In this document: positions 11,325-20,862 of the stretch, piece by piece | Layout: each line of letters starts with the position of its first letter | Numbering within the stretch: position 1 is the stretch's first letter | Assembly: GCF_958298935.1 (NCBI RefSeq) | Contig: NC_084942.1 | Location: forward strand, 11,663,501-11,727,500 | Direction of reading: 5' to 3' | From: Phragmites australis | Taxonomy: Eukaryota > Streptophyta > Magnoliopsida > Poales > Poaceae | DNA length: 64,000 nucleotides | Notes under the pieces: generated by a model | The model's input: only the letters and a program-made list of their open reading frames with translations | Told to the model about the DNA's origin: nothing | Databases searched by the model: none | Made by a program: the position numbers and the translations under genes

Positions 11325-12008
11325 AGGCCAAGTCTACTCGGACTCGCCTCTGAGCTCTAGTCGAAGTCGTGGTCGTGGTTGAGTCTCAAGACAGCACGTC
11401 AGTAAAACGGGCATAACTCTCTCATACGAAGTCCGTTTTATGCGTTCTTGGACTTACTGGAAAGCTTATGTTGAGCCCTTTCCAATGGATATATGGATGA
11501 CTAAATATTCCTTATAGTTTAGTCAGAGTCAAAGGAAAAATATGTTGCATCACCGTTCTGGACCCTGTCGGGTTTTGTAATCGTGTCGAGGTCAGAGTCC
11601 AGGTTGTGCACACCTCTTTCCATGGCTGCACAACCCTAGGTTGACCCCCTTATGTCCCCCTATAAATATACGGTAGCTGTAATAGTATAGGCTTTAGTTT
11701 AGCTTAGATTATTCTGTTTTAGACAGTTTCACCGTTTATCGGTTTGTTGAACCTCAAACTTGAGTACTTCATTAGTAATTAGGAATATTCAGATTGTATC
11801 CACCTATTCTTGCTTGTGTTCTCGATTCGCTTGCAGGAAAAGTCTTCTTGGTGAGGTCAACCGCGTCTTGGCACGGTTGATAACCATGGAGTAGTGGTTG
11901 CGAGGGTTCTCAATCTGTTCTGTTCAGAGCCTTTGGGATCATGAACGTCGAAGCTCTACCAATCGAATTATCATATTACCTTTCGAAAGGTCGGGCAAAC
12001 GCACATCA
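11102..12008 (+). repeat. 3' LTR of the CRM-like element, 907 bp
   Basis: Starts TGATGAGCCC after the polypurine tract gaggaggagga (11091-11101) and ends CACATCA before the AAGAT TSD. A tataaata box lies near 11663. The right end (ggtcaaccgcg...ggttgataacca, then cg.aag.tc.gg.caa) matches the end of the solo LTR at 50663-51570, so both belong to one superfamily of LTRs of almost equal size. Confidence 0.9.
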
Positions 12009-12013
12009 AAGAT

Positions 12014-12674
12014 TCTAACTATCTTGACTTAAAGTAACCTTCCAACATCTCAACCATGATTCCCACCACCAAGGTTCAACATCTCAATCATAGTTCCCAC
12101 TATGGTTGACCAAACAAACCAAACTATCAAGTTCTAATCATGTGTGGTTTTCCTTATCACTCATAACCGTGAGTATGGCTAATTAACTAGTTTTACACTC
12201 TATAGAGGTTATATACTTTACCTACAAGTCATGATTATACATTGTACCTATGCCGATCAAACACTTAAACACTTCCAAGGTGTGCGGCTAGAAAATTACT
12301 ACAAAGACTTTATAATACCCCTCTCAATATGTGCAATCCCGCTAAGGTTTCACCAACACATGAATACACCTTATCAATGGAAGCCCCCTCTTGTGTCTTA
12401 TAGAAACCCTAAAAGTATACCCTTCCATTCCATACAAAAAAATGGTCTACACAATACCGAGAGTAAAGCAAATTAATCGGCTACACCCATCTCATACCAG
12501 GCTTGTGGGTGTACTTCCAGGGTTTCAGCAATGAACATGTAGTGATATCACCACCTACAAAAATGGTTATAGCCACAAACAGGTAGTGATAGTGGTGATA
12601 TCATTATCGGTTCTTGGCTCCAACCGACAGGGATAGAGCAGACATCGTAGCTAGTTTGTAGCCAATTTTGGTGG
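12014..12674. other. CACTA interior between the two LTR elements
   Basis: No gene is evident. Near 12540-12640 there are inverted words of the form tagtgatatcac and tcggttcttggctccaaccgac, typical subterminal repeats of another CACTA group. This raises the chance that two different CACTA elements meet here. The segment is continuous with 19079 onward once the 12680-19073 element is removed. Confidence 0.45.
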
Positions 12675-12679
12675 GTGAT
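12675..12679. repeat. Target site duplication GTGAT, left copy
   Basis: GTGAT precedes the 5' LTR at 12680 and recurs at 19074-19078 after the 3' LTR. The perfect match defines one complete insertion. Confidence 0.85.
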
Positions 12680-14103
12680 TGTAGCGAATATGGACCTTTT
12701 AGGGCATGTATGTGATTTTGATGATTAATGACAACATAGTTAATGGAACTAACATGTTTGTCAAGAATATAATTGAGTAGGTCTCATGGATGCAACGCAT
12801 GAAGAAGCCGCCGAAGTGAGACAAAGATTGGATTGAATTGGACAATTCCTAGGAAAAGTGTACACGCCGATGGTCCGGCGCAGAGGCATTGGTACACGCT
12901 GGAGCATTCTTCCCTGCTGCTTTAGACATGCCAGATAGTCCGGCGATGAAAAGTTGGCTACACTAGAGCATTTTCCAGAAATTGGTTGGCTGTACATGCC
13001 AGATGGTCCGACGATTAGAGGCTTTTACACACTAAACAAATGCACAAGAGAAGTGGCTCGGTTGGCTCAGGTCTATACACCGGATAGTCTGGTGATGGAG
13101 TTAAAGGTAACATCGGAACATCCGGTGTTCTCAATGAGTTTGAGTGGAGTTCCAACGGCTAGTTTTTGCTGCTATACACGCTTGATGTTCCAGTGTTTGT
13201 ACTACTATTAACACTGGAACATCCAGTGGTCATAGTCTTTTTGACCGTTGGAGCAATGACTAGTTTACAGGTTTGAGGCTATAAATACCCCCTTGAAGGA
13301 ACTGGAGTCCAGAGAAGCTCATATACACTTGAGAATACATCCAAGCCACCAAAGTGCTAAAAGTTATTATCTAAGATAATTTGCACAAGATTAGGGAGTG
13401 ATTAGTTCTATTAGGCCTAGAGAGAGTTGTTGCTAGCTATTGCTTCCTAGAGATGGGATCAAGAAGTGATCCTACAATGTATCAAGTAGTACGCCGGCGC
13501 TTTAGAGTCTTGATGACTCGCCGGCACCATGAGCCTTGATGCCTCAAGCTTGTCAACCCTCTTGCTTCGTATGCAGCGGTGGCAAGAAACTTGTACGAGG
13601 ACGTGGAGACCCTTGCCTTGGTGGCTCAAGCTCCGTAGTGAATACGGTGACAAGTGACCGAAAGAGAGGATTGTGGTGAGCCTTACCTTTGTGGCTTGGT
13701 GGATTAAACCACTTGAGGCCTACGTGGCTCAAGGGTCGTGACCGGGTGTCGACCGGGAGCAATAGCTTAGGTGACTGCTCCAATGTGGACTAGGGGTGGT
13801 GTTTATGCTATCAGTACCACGGGATAAAAATCTTTTTGTACCGAGTTTGTTCTCTCTACCTTCTTTAGGTTTCCGCATTTACATATTTGCAATTTATAAT
13901 TGCATGTTTACCTTACTAAAGTAGTTTGCTAGGATTGGCTATATATTACAAACCCTTTTGAGCGGTAGAGTAGACACACCAGATAAACCTAGAGCACATT
14001 GAGATAGAAATTGATATAGGTTTATCTTGTGAAGTTTTTAGAGTCGATAAGTTTTAGATGTTCTAATTAACCCCGCCTCTTAGGACGTCACTGATCCCTT
14101 TCA
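12680..14103 (+). repeat. 5' LTR, 1424 bp
   Basis: Begins TGTAGCGAATATGG and ends CCCTTTCA. It holds many copies of gtccggtg/catccggtg words, a possible TATA (ggctataaatacccc) near 13271 and a closing clause ccgcctcttaggacgtcactg. It aligns along its length with 17524-19073, which has the extra 103-bp unit. Confidence 0.9.
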
Positions 14104-14104
14104 A

Positions 14105-14122
14105 TTGATATTGGAGTCGGGG
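14105..14122 (+). promoter_or_regulatory. Primer binding site, initiator-Met tRNA type
   Basis: The bases just after the LTR read ttgatattggagtcgggg, a decayed form of the ttggtatc.gagcc site complementary to the 3' end of initiator methionine tRNA used by most copia elements. Confidence 0.65.
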
Positions 14123-14229
14123 CTCACACCTTTCACAAGGATACATCGATCTAAGTGGCATTTGAGCCGTGGTCTCTTTTTGATTGGTTAGTCTTCACCG
14201 CGTATTGAGTTGTGACATCTGGGATAGAG

Positions 14230-16101
14230 ATGGATTTCGGTAGAGCTCCACATTTTAACGGCACTCATTTCCCCCGGTGAAAAATTCTAATGACTTTTTT
14301 TCTACAAGCTAAAGGTTTAAATGTTTGAAGATTCACCGAGGAGGGGATGAAGGAACATCTCACAAACAAGGAGAGCAATTCGATGCCTTCGTGAAGAGTA
14401 TCCTTTTATCTTCTCCATCCATCGATGCATTCGACCAATTCTCACTAATGCACAAGATATTTAGACCAACCTCATTGAAATACATGAAGGCACAAAGGAT
14501 ATGTGCAATGAGAAATACCATGTGCTACTCTCTAAGCTCAATATCATTAAACAATTTGTCCATGAAAGTGCTAATGATATATACTCACGTTTGAATATTC
14601 TTGTCAATGAGATCAGTAGTCTAGGTTTAACGCTAATTGGAGGCAATCAAGTGGTGAGAATGATACTTCAAACTCTTCTTCCAAAATACAAGTTGATTAT
14701 CTCCATCATCTACGATAACAATGACATTAGCAAAATGACTTCAAGCCAAGTACTTGGCAAGATCACCGCTCATGAGATTACCATGAACATCAGAGTTGAA
14801 GCTTCATCCTCATCCAATGCCAAGAACCTTGCCCGCAAAAGCAAGCAAACTCCTTGCCCACACATGAAAGGGAAGATGAGGAGGCAAGAGCAAGATTCAA
14901 GCTCAAGCAAAGATGATGGTGATGATGATGAAGAGAGCGAAGAAGAAGATGAGCAAAGCACCTCATGTGACGAAGAAATGGATCTCCAGATCACCAAGCT
15001 CATCTCAAGATTGGAGAAGGACATCAAGAGGACCAATGCCAAGATTGATCATTCAATCTCCATTAAAGACTTGGTCAACATAATTGATCATATCAAGAGA
15101 GAGAAGAAGACAAAGAGCAAGAGGGAGATAAGGGAAAGAGCTAAAGCATTTACAAGCATAGAAAGATGGGTGTGTGAAGATGAAGATTCAAGCTCAGGTG
15201 ATGAGAGCTTTACTGTCTACTCCTCAAAGAGAAGCTCCTCCTCAAGGTCGTCATCACGCAAGTCATCATCACACAAATGCCTTATAGCTAAAGGTATGGA
15301 AAGCGATGTAAGTGATGATGAATCCAATGAGGATTCACCCTCTCAAGAAGAACTTCTTGAATTGATTAATGAGCAACAAAGGGCCTTAAAAAACAAGCTA
15401 AAGAACTTAAGAAATTCAATGCTCTTAATGACATTCTTGCTACATTTGTTTCTAATTATAAATAATTATTGAGCAAATTTGAATTGCAAAACAAAGAGCA
15501 TTAAGAGTTTAAGGCAAAACTTGAGGGCATTGAATCTTAATCTAAGACCCCTTTGAGGCAATCTACCTCTCTTTTTAATTTCAATTCTAAGGTAGATGCT
15601 TCCACTTCTTGTGATAATTTGATTGATCTATCTAGCTCACCCCTTTGCAATGAGATATATGTTGAGAATGTTGTTGCAGAATCATGTAATGATCTCATTG
15701 CACAAGAGAACGATGAGAAAGAAGTGGAGAAATTCAAGAAGGACTTAGCAAGATCTAAAGGCAAGAATCATGTCCAACCTTCTCAAGATAACCATGATTA
15801 CATAGTCAACAAGCTTGCAGAGGGGTCCACCATAACATGCTTCAAGTGTCATCAAGAAGGCCATAAGTCCTGCCAATGCAAGCAACTCAAGAAGGAGATC
15901 AAGGAAAAGAAGAAGACGATAAACGTCTCAAACAAGACCTCCAACATTTACACCAAGCGTAATTACAAGATCAAGATTAAGAGCAATCACTACAAGCTCA
16001 AGAAGAGGAACAATGGCAAAGTGGTTGCACACATGGTTGGGCGAAAGGATCGGAGGTGGAACCAACTCATTTGGGTGCCAAGGAAGTCATCACCAACATG
16101 A
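14230..16101 (+). pseudogene. Gag polyprotein remnant with zinc knuckle
   Basis: The start MDFGRAPHFNGTHFP (14230) is the usual beginning of this gag. Frame shifts lead into 14501-15472, with the UBN2-type helical part (LSKLNIIKQFVHESANDIYS), an acidic and Ser-rich stretch, and a coiled-coil-like ELLELINEQQRALKNKLK. The piece at 15553-16101 has the CX2CX4HX4C knuckle CFKCHQEGHKSCQC (about 15838-15879) that binds RNA. It ends IWVPRKSS, the point where pol would follow in SIRE-like elements. Confidence 0.8.
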
Positions 16102-17508
16102 AGGGCCCCAATTAGTTTGGGTTCCAAATAAGACTTGAAGTCCATGGCTCAGCTCGAGAGATTTGGAGACTTGACATACAATATGAAGTGAAGGTTCAAG
16201 TAAAGAAGTCAAGTGTACAAAATTTGGCGCATTGATAAAGACCTTGATCATGATATACCCAAATCCCCCATCCAAATATAAAAGAGGTAATGGTACCTAG
16301 ATTTTTGTTCATGTTTTTGTTATGCATTTAGTACATTTGCCTTGTCTAGGATTGCCTATGCATATTTCATTTCCTTGCAATCCCTAGTGTAGGTTTTTTA
16401 TATGGTAGATTATTTTTGTTTCTCTCTAACCCATGAGTAACCTAAATGATTAATTAGTTGTAGTTTCTTTTCATGACACTTGTTTTCAAGTAGTTTTCCT
16501 TGTGCCATGAGTCCAATCTATAGGATAAATTCCCTTTTATCATCAATGATAAATGCATGTCTTTTACAAGTATTCGACACTTGTATGCATACATTTAGGG
16601 GGATCATATCCTATGAGTTCTGATTTTAAGACTAATATGTGTTGCAAGTGGCATCTTTTGTAGTCTCGTTAAGTAATTTATAAGTCTCCAGAGATATTCA
16701 ATGCTTATTCATCAATCGATATTATTGTCAATTTCGTTCATTTAAGCTACCTCCATGCATAAGATGGCTTAAACTTTCTATTTCTACATATTATTTAGTT
16801 GTGCATATATTGTTACATACCTATAAGTGGTTCATCACAAGTGGGTCACATTATATGTATGCATACATGTAAGGGAATCTTAGACCATATTATATCATTT
16901 TTATGAATTGTGATCTTTTTTTATTTCAAATGGTATCCACATAACCATTTCATTTGAATTCCTATAAGTGGTATCATCCTATTAAATCATGGTTCATGAA
17001 GATCTCTCTCGTGTGTTCTAACGTTTTTCCTTGAGTTCAACATGTGTTTGTATGCCGTTTGAGATTGTTGACAAAGGGAGAGAATTTTGACGACAAACAA
17101 GATGCAAGATTGGTAAGCAAGATGCAAGATTATTGATAAAGGGAGAAGCATGATGCAAGAAGTGCACATGGAAGTATCACAAGTGATATCAAGGCAAGGA
17201 GCTCTTGCATATGTCGATTAAGGGAGATAGTGGTGATGGAGAAAGAGGAAGAATTGTCTCTATGGCAGTCATAATAAAAGGGGGCTAAAGTGAAGGTAAG
17301 AATAAGGTATGACAAAAATGGGATTTTTTCCTTACATAGTATCATTGGTTTTTCTTACAATTGGTATCATTGGTTATTCTTACCATATATCCAAACAAAG
17401 TGGTAAGGCCTTGTGCACTTTACAATTGTTGTCATGCATTATTAGTGGACTTTACAATTGGTATCATTTATTATTTTTCACTTGCTTTGTTTGTGTTGTT
17501 ATCAATCA
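16102..17508 (+). other. Non-coding internal region in place of pol
   Basis: AT-rich, with no frame longer than about 90 codons and no pol motifs. The last 300 bases repeat words like ttacaattggtatcatt and ggtaagaata. The same words are found in the sibling at 61624-61858, so this 3' part is a family feature and not random decay. Confidence 0.7.
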
Positions 17509-17523
17509 TCAAAAATGGGAGAT
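17509..17523 (+). promoter_or_regulatory. Polypurine tract
   Basis: aaaaatgggagat immediately precedes the 3' LTR start TGTAACGAAC. This tract primes plus-strand DNA synthesis. The sibling has aaaaagggggagat at the same place. Confidence 0.75.
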
Positions 17524-19073
17524 TGTAACGAACATGGTCCTTTTAGGGAACATATGTGACTTTTGTGATTAATAAAAATATAGTCAATGGGATTAACATG
17601 TTTGTCAAATATATGCTTTAGTAGGTCTCATGGATGCAACACATGAAGAAGCCATCGAAGTGGGATGAAGATTAGATTGAATTGGACAAGTCCCAGGAAA
17701 ATTGTACACATCGGATTGTCCGGTGCAGAGGCATTGGTACACGCCAGAGCATTTTTCCAGGCTGCTTTTTATATGGCGAATGTTCTGGCAATAAAGAGTT
17801 AGCTACACCGGAGCATTCTCCAAATGTTGGTTTCAAGTGATCAAGAGTTTGTTGTACACGACGGATGGTCTGGCGATCAGAGACTTCTACACACTAGACA
17901 AATGCACAAGAGAAGTGACTCAGTTGGCTCAAGTATACACACCGGATAGTCCGGTGATGGAGTTAAATGTAACACTAGAATATCCGGTTTTCTCAATGAG
18001 TTTGACTAGAGTTCTAATGGCTAGTTTCTGCTGTTGTACACGTCAGATGTTCTGGAGTTTGTACTATTATTAACGCCGGAACATCCAGTGTTCACAGTCT
18101 TTTTAACCGTTGGAGGAACGGTTAGTTCGCGGGTTTAAGGCTACAAATATCGCTCCACTCGGTCATTTGAAGGTGTTGGAGTCCAGAGAAATTTATATAC
18201 ACTTGAGAAGACATCCAAGCTACATAAGTGCTAAAAGTGATTATCTAAGGCAATTAGCACAAGATTAAGGAGTGATTAGTGCTATTAGGCCTAGAGAGAG
18301 TTGTTGCTAGGTATTGCTGCATAGAGAGGGTATCAAGGAGTGATCCTACCATGTATCATGTGGTACACTAGCGCCTTAGAATCTTGGTGACTTACCGGCA
18401 CCCTGAGCCTTGGTGCCTCAAGCTTGTCAACCCACTAGCTTCGTGTGCAGCAGTAGCAAGAAGCTTATACGAGTACACGAAGACCCTTGCCTTGGTGGCT
18501 CAAGCTCCAAAGTGAAGAAGGCGGCAAGTGACTGGAAGAGAGGCTTATGGCGAGCCTTGCCTTTGTGGCTTGGTGGCTCAACCCACTTGAGGCCTTGGTG
18601 GCTCAAGCTCCAAAGTGAAGAAGGCGGCAAGTGACTGGAAGAGAGGCTTATGGCGAGCCTTGCCTTTGTGGCTTGGTGGCTCAACCCACTTGAGGCCTTG
18701 GTGGCTCAAGGGTCGTGATCGCATGTCAACTGGGGGCAATAGCCTAGGTGGCTGCTCCAATGTTAATTAGGGGTGACGTTTATGCCATCGATACCATGTG
18801 ATGAAAATCCTTTGTGCCAAGTTTGCTTTCTCTACCTTCTTTACGTTTCCGCATTTACATATTTTCAATTTACCTTTGCATGTTTACCTTCCTAGAGTAG
18901 TTTGCTAGGATTGGCTATAGGTTGCAAACCCTTTTGAGTGGTAGAGTAGATACACTAGATAAACCTAAAGCATATTGAGATAGAAATTAATATAGGTTTA
19001 TCTTGTGAAGTTTTTGGAGCTGATAAGTTTTGTCCTACTTCACCCCCTCTTAGGATGTTACCGATCCCTTTCA
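17524..19073 (+). repeat. 3' LTR, 1550 bp, with internal duplication
   Basis: Homologous to 12680-14103 throughout and followed by the GTGAT TSD. Much of the extra length comes from a 103-bp tandem duplication at 18492-18697 that the 5' LTR lacks. The two LTRs have many substitutions, so the insertion is old. Confidence 0.9.
18492..18697 (+). repeat. Perfect 103-bp tandem duplication in the 3' LTR
   Basis: The unit starting ttggtggctcaagctccaaa is present at 18492-18594 and 18595-18697, with no differences seen by eye. The 5' LTR has one copy (about 13617-13719). The two units are identical while the LTRs are well diverged, so the duplication is much younger than the insertion. Confidence 0.85.
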
Positions 19074-19078
19074 GTGAT
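19074..19078. repeat. Target site duplication GTGAT, right copy
   Basis: Pairs with 12675-12679. Confidence 0.85.
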
Positions 19079-19090
19079 GCAGACTCTAAA

Positions 19091-19515
19091 TCATGATACA
19101 CAAGATCTGGTAGATGAAATTCCATTCCTTTTCATAAAAATATCTTCTTTCATTTTGACGATACCGCTGTAAACATTGGTGACCTTGATATTGCCAAAAT
19201 ATGCCTTATTATCGTCGTTGTCATCGCCGTCATCATAGCTCTCCTCCTTGGGCTCACGCTCTAACTCCTCCTCTTCCATGGGCTTAGGCTCTGAGTCCTC
19301 GTTTTCCTTGGGCTCCTCCTAAAGGTCTGAGTACTGACGCTGGGCTCCTCATTGTTGACCGATGGTGGCGCTTACTCGCTGTAGCCAAGCTTGGTTAAAA
19401 GAGCCTCCACCTAGTTGTCAAACTCGTTATAGCAGTTGGAGGACAGTGTGAACAATGGTTATGGTGATGGTGTAGAGGGAAGCAGCTAGGGTGATGGCAA
19501 GGAGGAGGTAGCCAT
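19091..19515 (-). pseudogene. Degraded ORF of CACTA type
   Basis: On the minus strand an ATG at 19515 starts MATSSLPSP and is soon stopped. Later frames give an acidic stretch (EEEELEREPKEESYDDGD) and the end AYFGNIKVTNVYSGIVKMKE followed by FMKRNGISSTRSC. From memory this matches a small acidic protein linked to grass CACTA elements. At least two stops and one shift make it non-functional. Confidence 0.45.
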
Positions 19516-20022
19516 GGAGTGGATCTTTGGAGAGTAAAGTGAGAGAAAGAGGCTAGAGTGAGAGGGAAAACCCTAACTCTCCCGTGTGAATATAAAGCAC
19601 TCGCACCATCCACTTGCCTACCCTTCTAGGTTACTCAAGAAGGGAATTTACTATGATACTACCATATCGGACATGGATCGTGTAAAATTCCGTCTAGAAT
19701 TATACCGTGGATGCTCATGTATAGAACCATTTGTGATGGTGGACGATATCACAAACGGTTCCTAAATGCAACTGTCTAGGATGATACCTGATATTGTTAT
19801 TGTAAGGAGCCGTCTGTGATGTTTCTATTTCCTAGATATTTTTTTACCCAAGCTCCACCGAGCTACAAGCAGACTATTCAACCAGTGAATTATCTTTCAC
19901 AAATGAGTTTTTAAAACCAACTGTAATGTCCTGTCAGATATGTGTCCTCTGTGGACAAGGGTGAAAGTATGACCAGTTAGATGAATTATAGTTGAAAAGT
20001 ACTATATTGTACTGTAGGAGTA
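19516..20022. repeat. CACTA right subterminal region
   Basis: Contains the inverted words aaccatttgtgatgg / atcacaaacggttcc (19724-19762), gccgtctgtgatg (19808) and accaactgtaatg (19917), ending near ctgtaggagta. These are of subterminal repeat type. The terminus itself is degenerate and no 3-bp TSD matching TCT at 7011-7013 is seen. Confidence 0.45.
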
Positions 20023-20116
20023 AAAAAATAATAGAATTGAAGAAAGGCTACGTTAATATAGATACATAGAGCAAATAGAAGAAAAAAGAATAAAAAAATA
20101 AATAAGGTCGGTTTAA

Positions 20117-20122
20117 TTTATT
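20117..20122 (-). terminator. Polyadenylation signal of the RIN4-like gene
   Basis: AATAAA on the minus strand, about 167 bases past the stop codon at 20289. It is a reasonable 3' UTR length, with no transposon sequence in between. Confidence 0.5.
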
Positions 20123-20288
20123 CCGTGGATACAATTGATTCCGAAGCAACCCATCCATTGGCTCCTCGTCCTCGACTCCTTCTGCATGTAACATTAATCG
20201 ACAAGACAAGATGCATCCATTCAGTCCATAATCATGTATCGGTAACATTAACATGTCTGAATTGAGTTACGCTAATGAGAGCAACAAA

Positions 20289-20862
20289 CTAAGACGAGTT
20301 TTTTAACATTCGCTCACGTACCCTTCGTCTCGGCTCGTCGGGAACGAAGTCCATCGGGGGCACCTGGTACAGGTCCGCGTCGACAGACCGTACCAACCGC
20401 ACACCGGTAGTGGCGGCCTTCACCGGGGTGCGCGCCGCTGTGGTCGGTGGCGCGGCGTCGGACGCCCTCGCGGGCGTCGCATGATGAAGCCCCCGCTTGC
20501 CGCCTCTGTAAGACTTATCCACGTCCGGCCTCCTGACCTTCATGGGTGGTGACTTCCGAGGGGGCGGCGAGTACTTGAACCACGCTTCGCTGCGGGCATC
20601 CTGTTCGGGGGCCAGCGCGTACCACTCGTTGGACGCCGCAGGCGTGGACAGCTCGCCGCTGTAGTAGTAGTAGTTCCACTCCCCGAACGCCGGCACACGC
20701 CGCCTCCTCCCCTTCTGCACGTACGTGAATGCAAAGCCAAATCAACCAAAGCTCGTCGACGATCACTTTGGTAAGAAAGCCTCATCAAATTATTAACTAC
20801 GTAGATCAACAATCAACTTCAATGATTAATTCCTTTCACAGTTTCACTTCACTTACCTCCAT
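20289..20862 (-). CDS. RIN4/NOI-domain-like protein (143 aa, two exons)
   Basis: Exon 1 is only ATG GAG (20862-20857). The intron 20856-20715 (142 nt) starts GTAAGT and ends GTGCAG. Exon 2 runs 20714-20289 and stops with TAG. The protein begins MEKGRRRRVPAFGEWNYYYY, containing the VPxFGxW core of the NOI/RIN4 domain, which is also the site cut by the effector protease AvrRpt2 in Arabidopsis RIN4. The rest is low-complexity with SPPPRK and VDADLYQVPP, as in short grass NOI proteins. There is no C-terminal Cys cluster for membrane anchoring. It has no in-frame stops and the splice sites are intact, in contrast to every neighbour. An immune-signalling role is inferred from the family only. Confidence 0.8.

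Larger units (their letters stand above)
7570..12008 (+). mobile_element. CRM-like Ty3/gypsy retrotransposon with internal deletion
   Basis: Both outer ends start TGATGAGCCC or end CACATCA and the AAGAT TSD is perfect. The order protease, RT, RNase H, integrase marks Ty3/gypsy. The integrase ORF runs into the 3' LTR, a known trait of CRM chromoviruses; the GDLVW...RKDRFP...NDNAYKL tail fits that group. The rest of the 5' LTR, the primer binding site and gag are missing, so it cannot copy itself. Assignment to CRM is inference. Confidence 0.85.
12680..19073 (+). mobile_element. Gag-only LTR retrotransposon (non-autonomous, copia-type gag)
   Basis: Complete from LTR to LTR with a perfect TSD. 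The parts are 5' LTR (12680-14103), tRNA-Met-like primer site, one gag region (14230-16101), about 1.4 kb without coding potential, polypurine tract, and 3' LTR (17524-19073). There is no protease, integrase, RT or RNase H in any frame. The gag with a UBN2-like part and a zinc knuckle resembles the SIRE/Maximus lineage of copia. It would need enzymes from an autonomous partner. A reversed sibling lies at 45445-61858. Confidence 0.85.
7014..20022. mobile_element. CACTA-type transposon remnant, split by two LTR elements
   Basis: The left end reads CACTACTACAGAATC, a standard plant CACTA terminus, followed by subterminal repeats. The right end near 20011-20022 is a poor inverted match (reverse complement TACTCCTACAGTA). 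Removing the CRM-like element and the gag-only element, each with its own TSD, leaves about 2.1 kb. The interior carries a degraded minus-strand ORF (19091-19515) and short repeats of the caaacggtt type. The left end is well supported; treating all pieces as one element is inference, and two CACTA copies may be joined. Confidence 0.5.

Noticed and set aside
12675..12679. TGGTG/TGATG as alternative TSD for the gag-only element
   Set aside because: GTGAT is the only choice that leaves TG...CA LTR ends on both sides.
20515..20812. Other minus-strand frames over the RIN4-like gene
   Set aside because: Shadow frames of the NOI-like exon; they run through the intron and lack the VPAFGEW motif.
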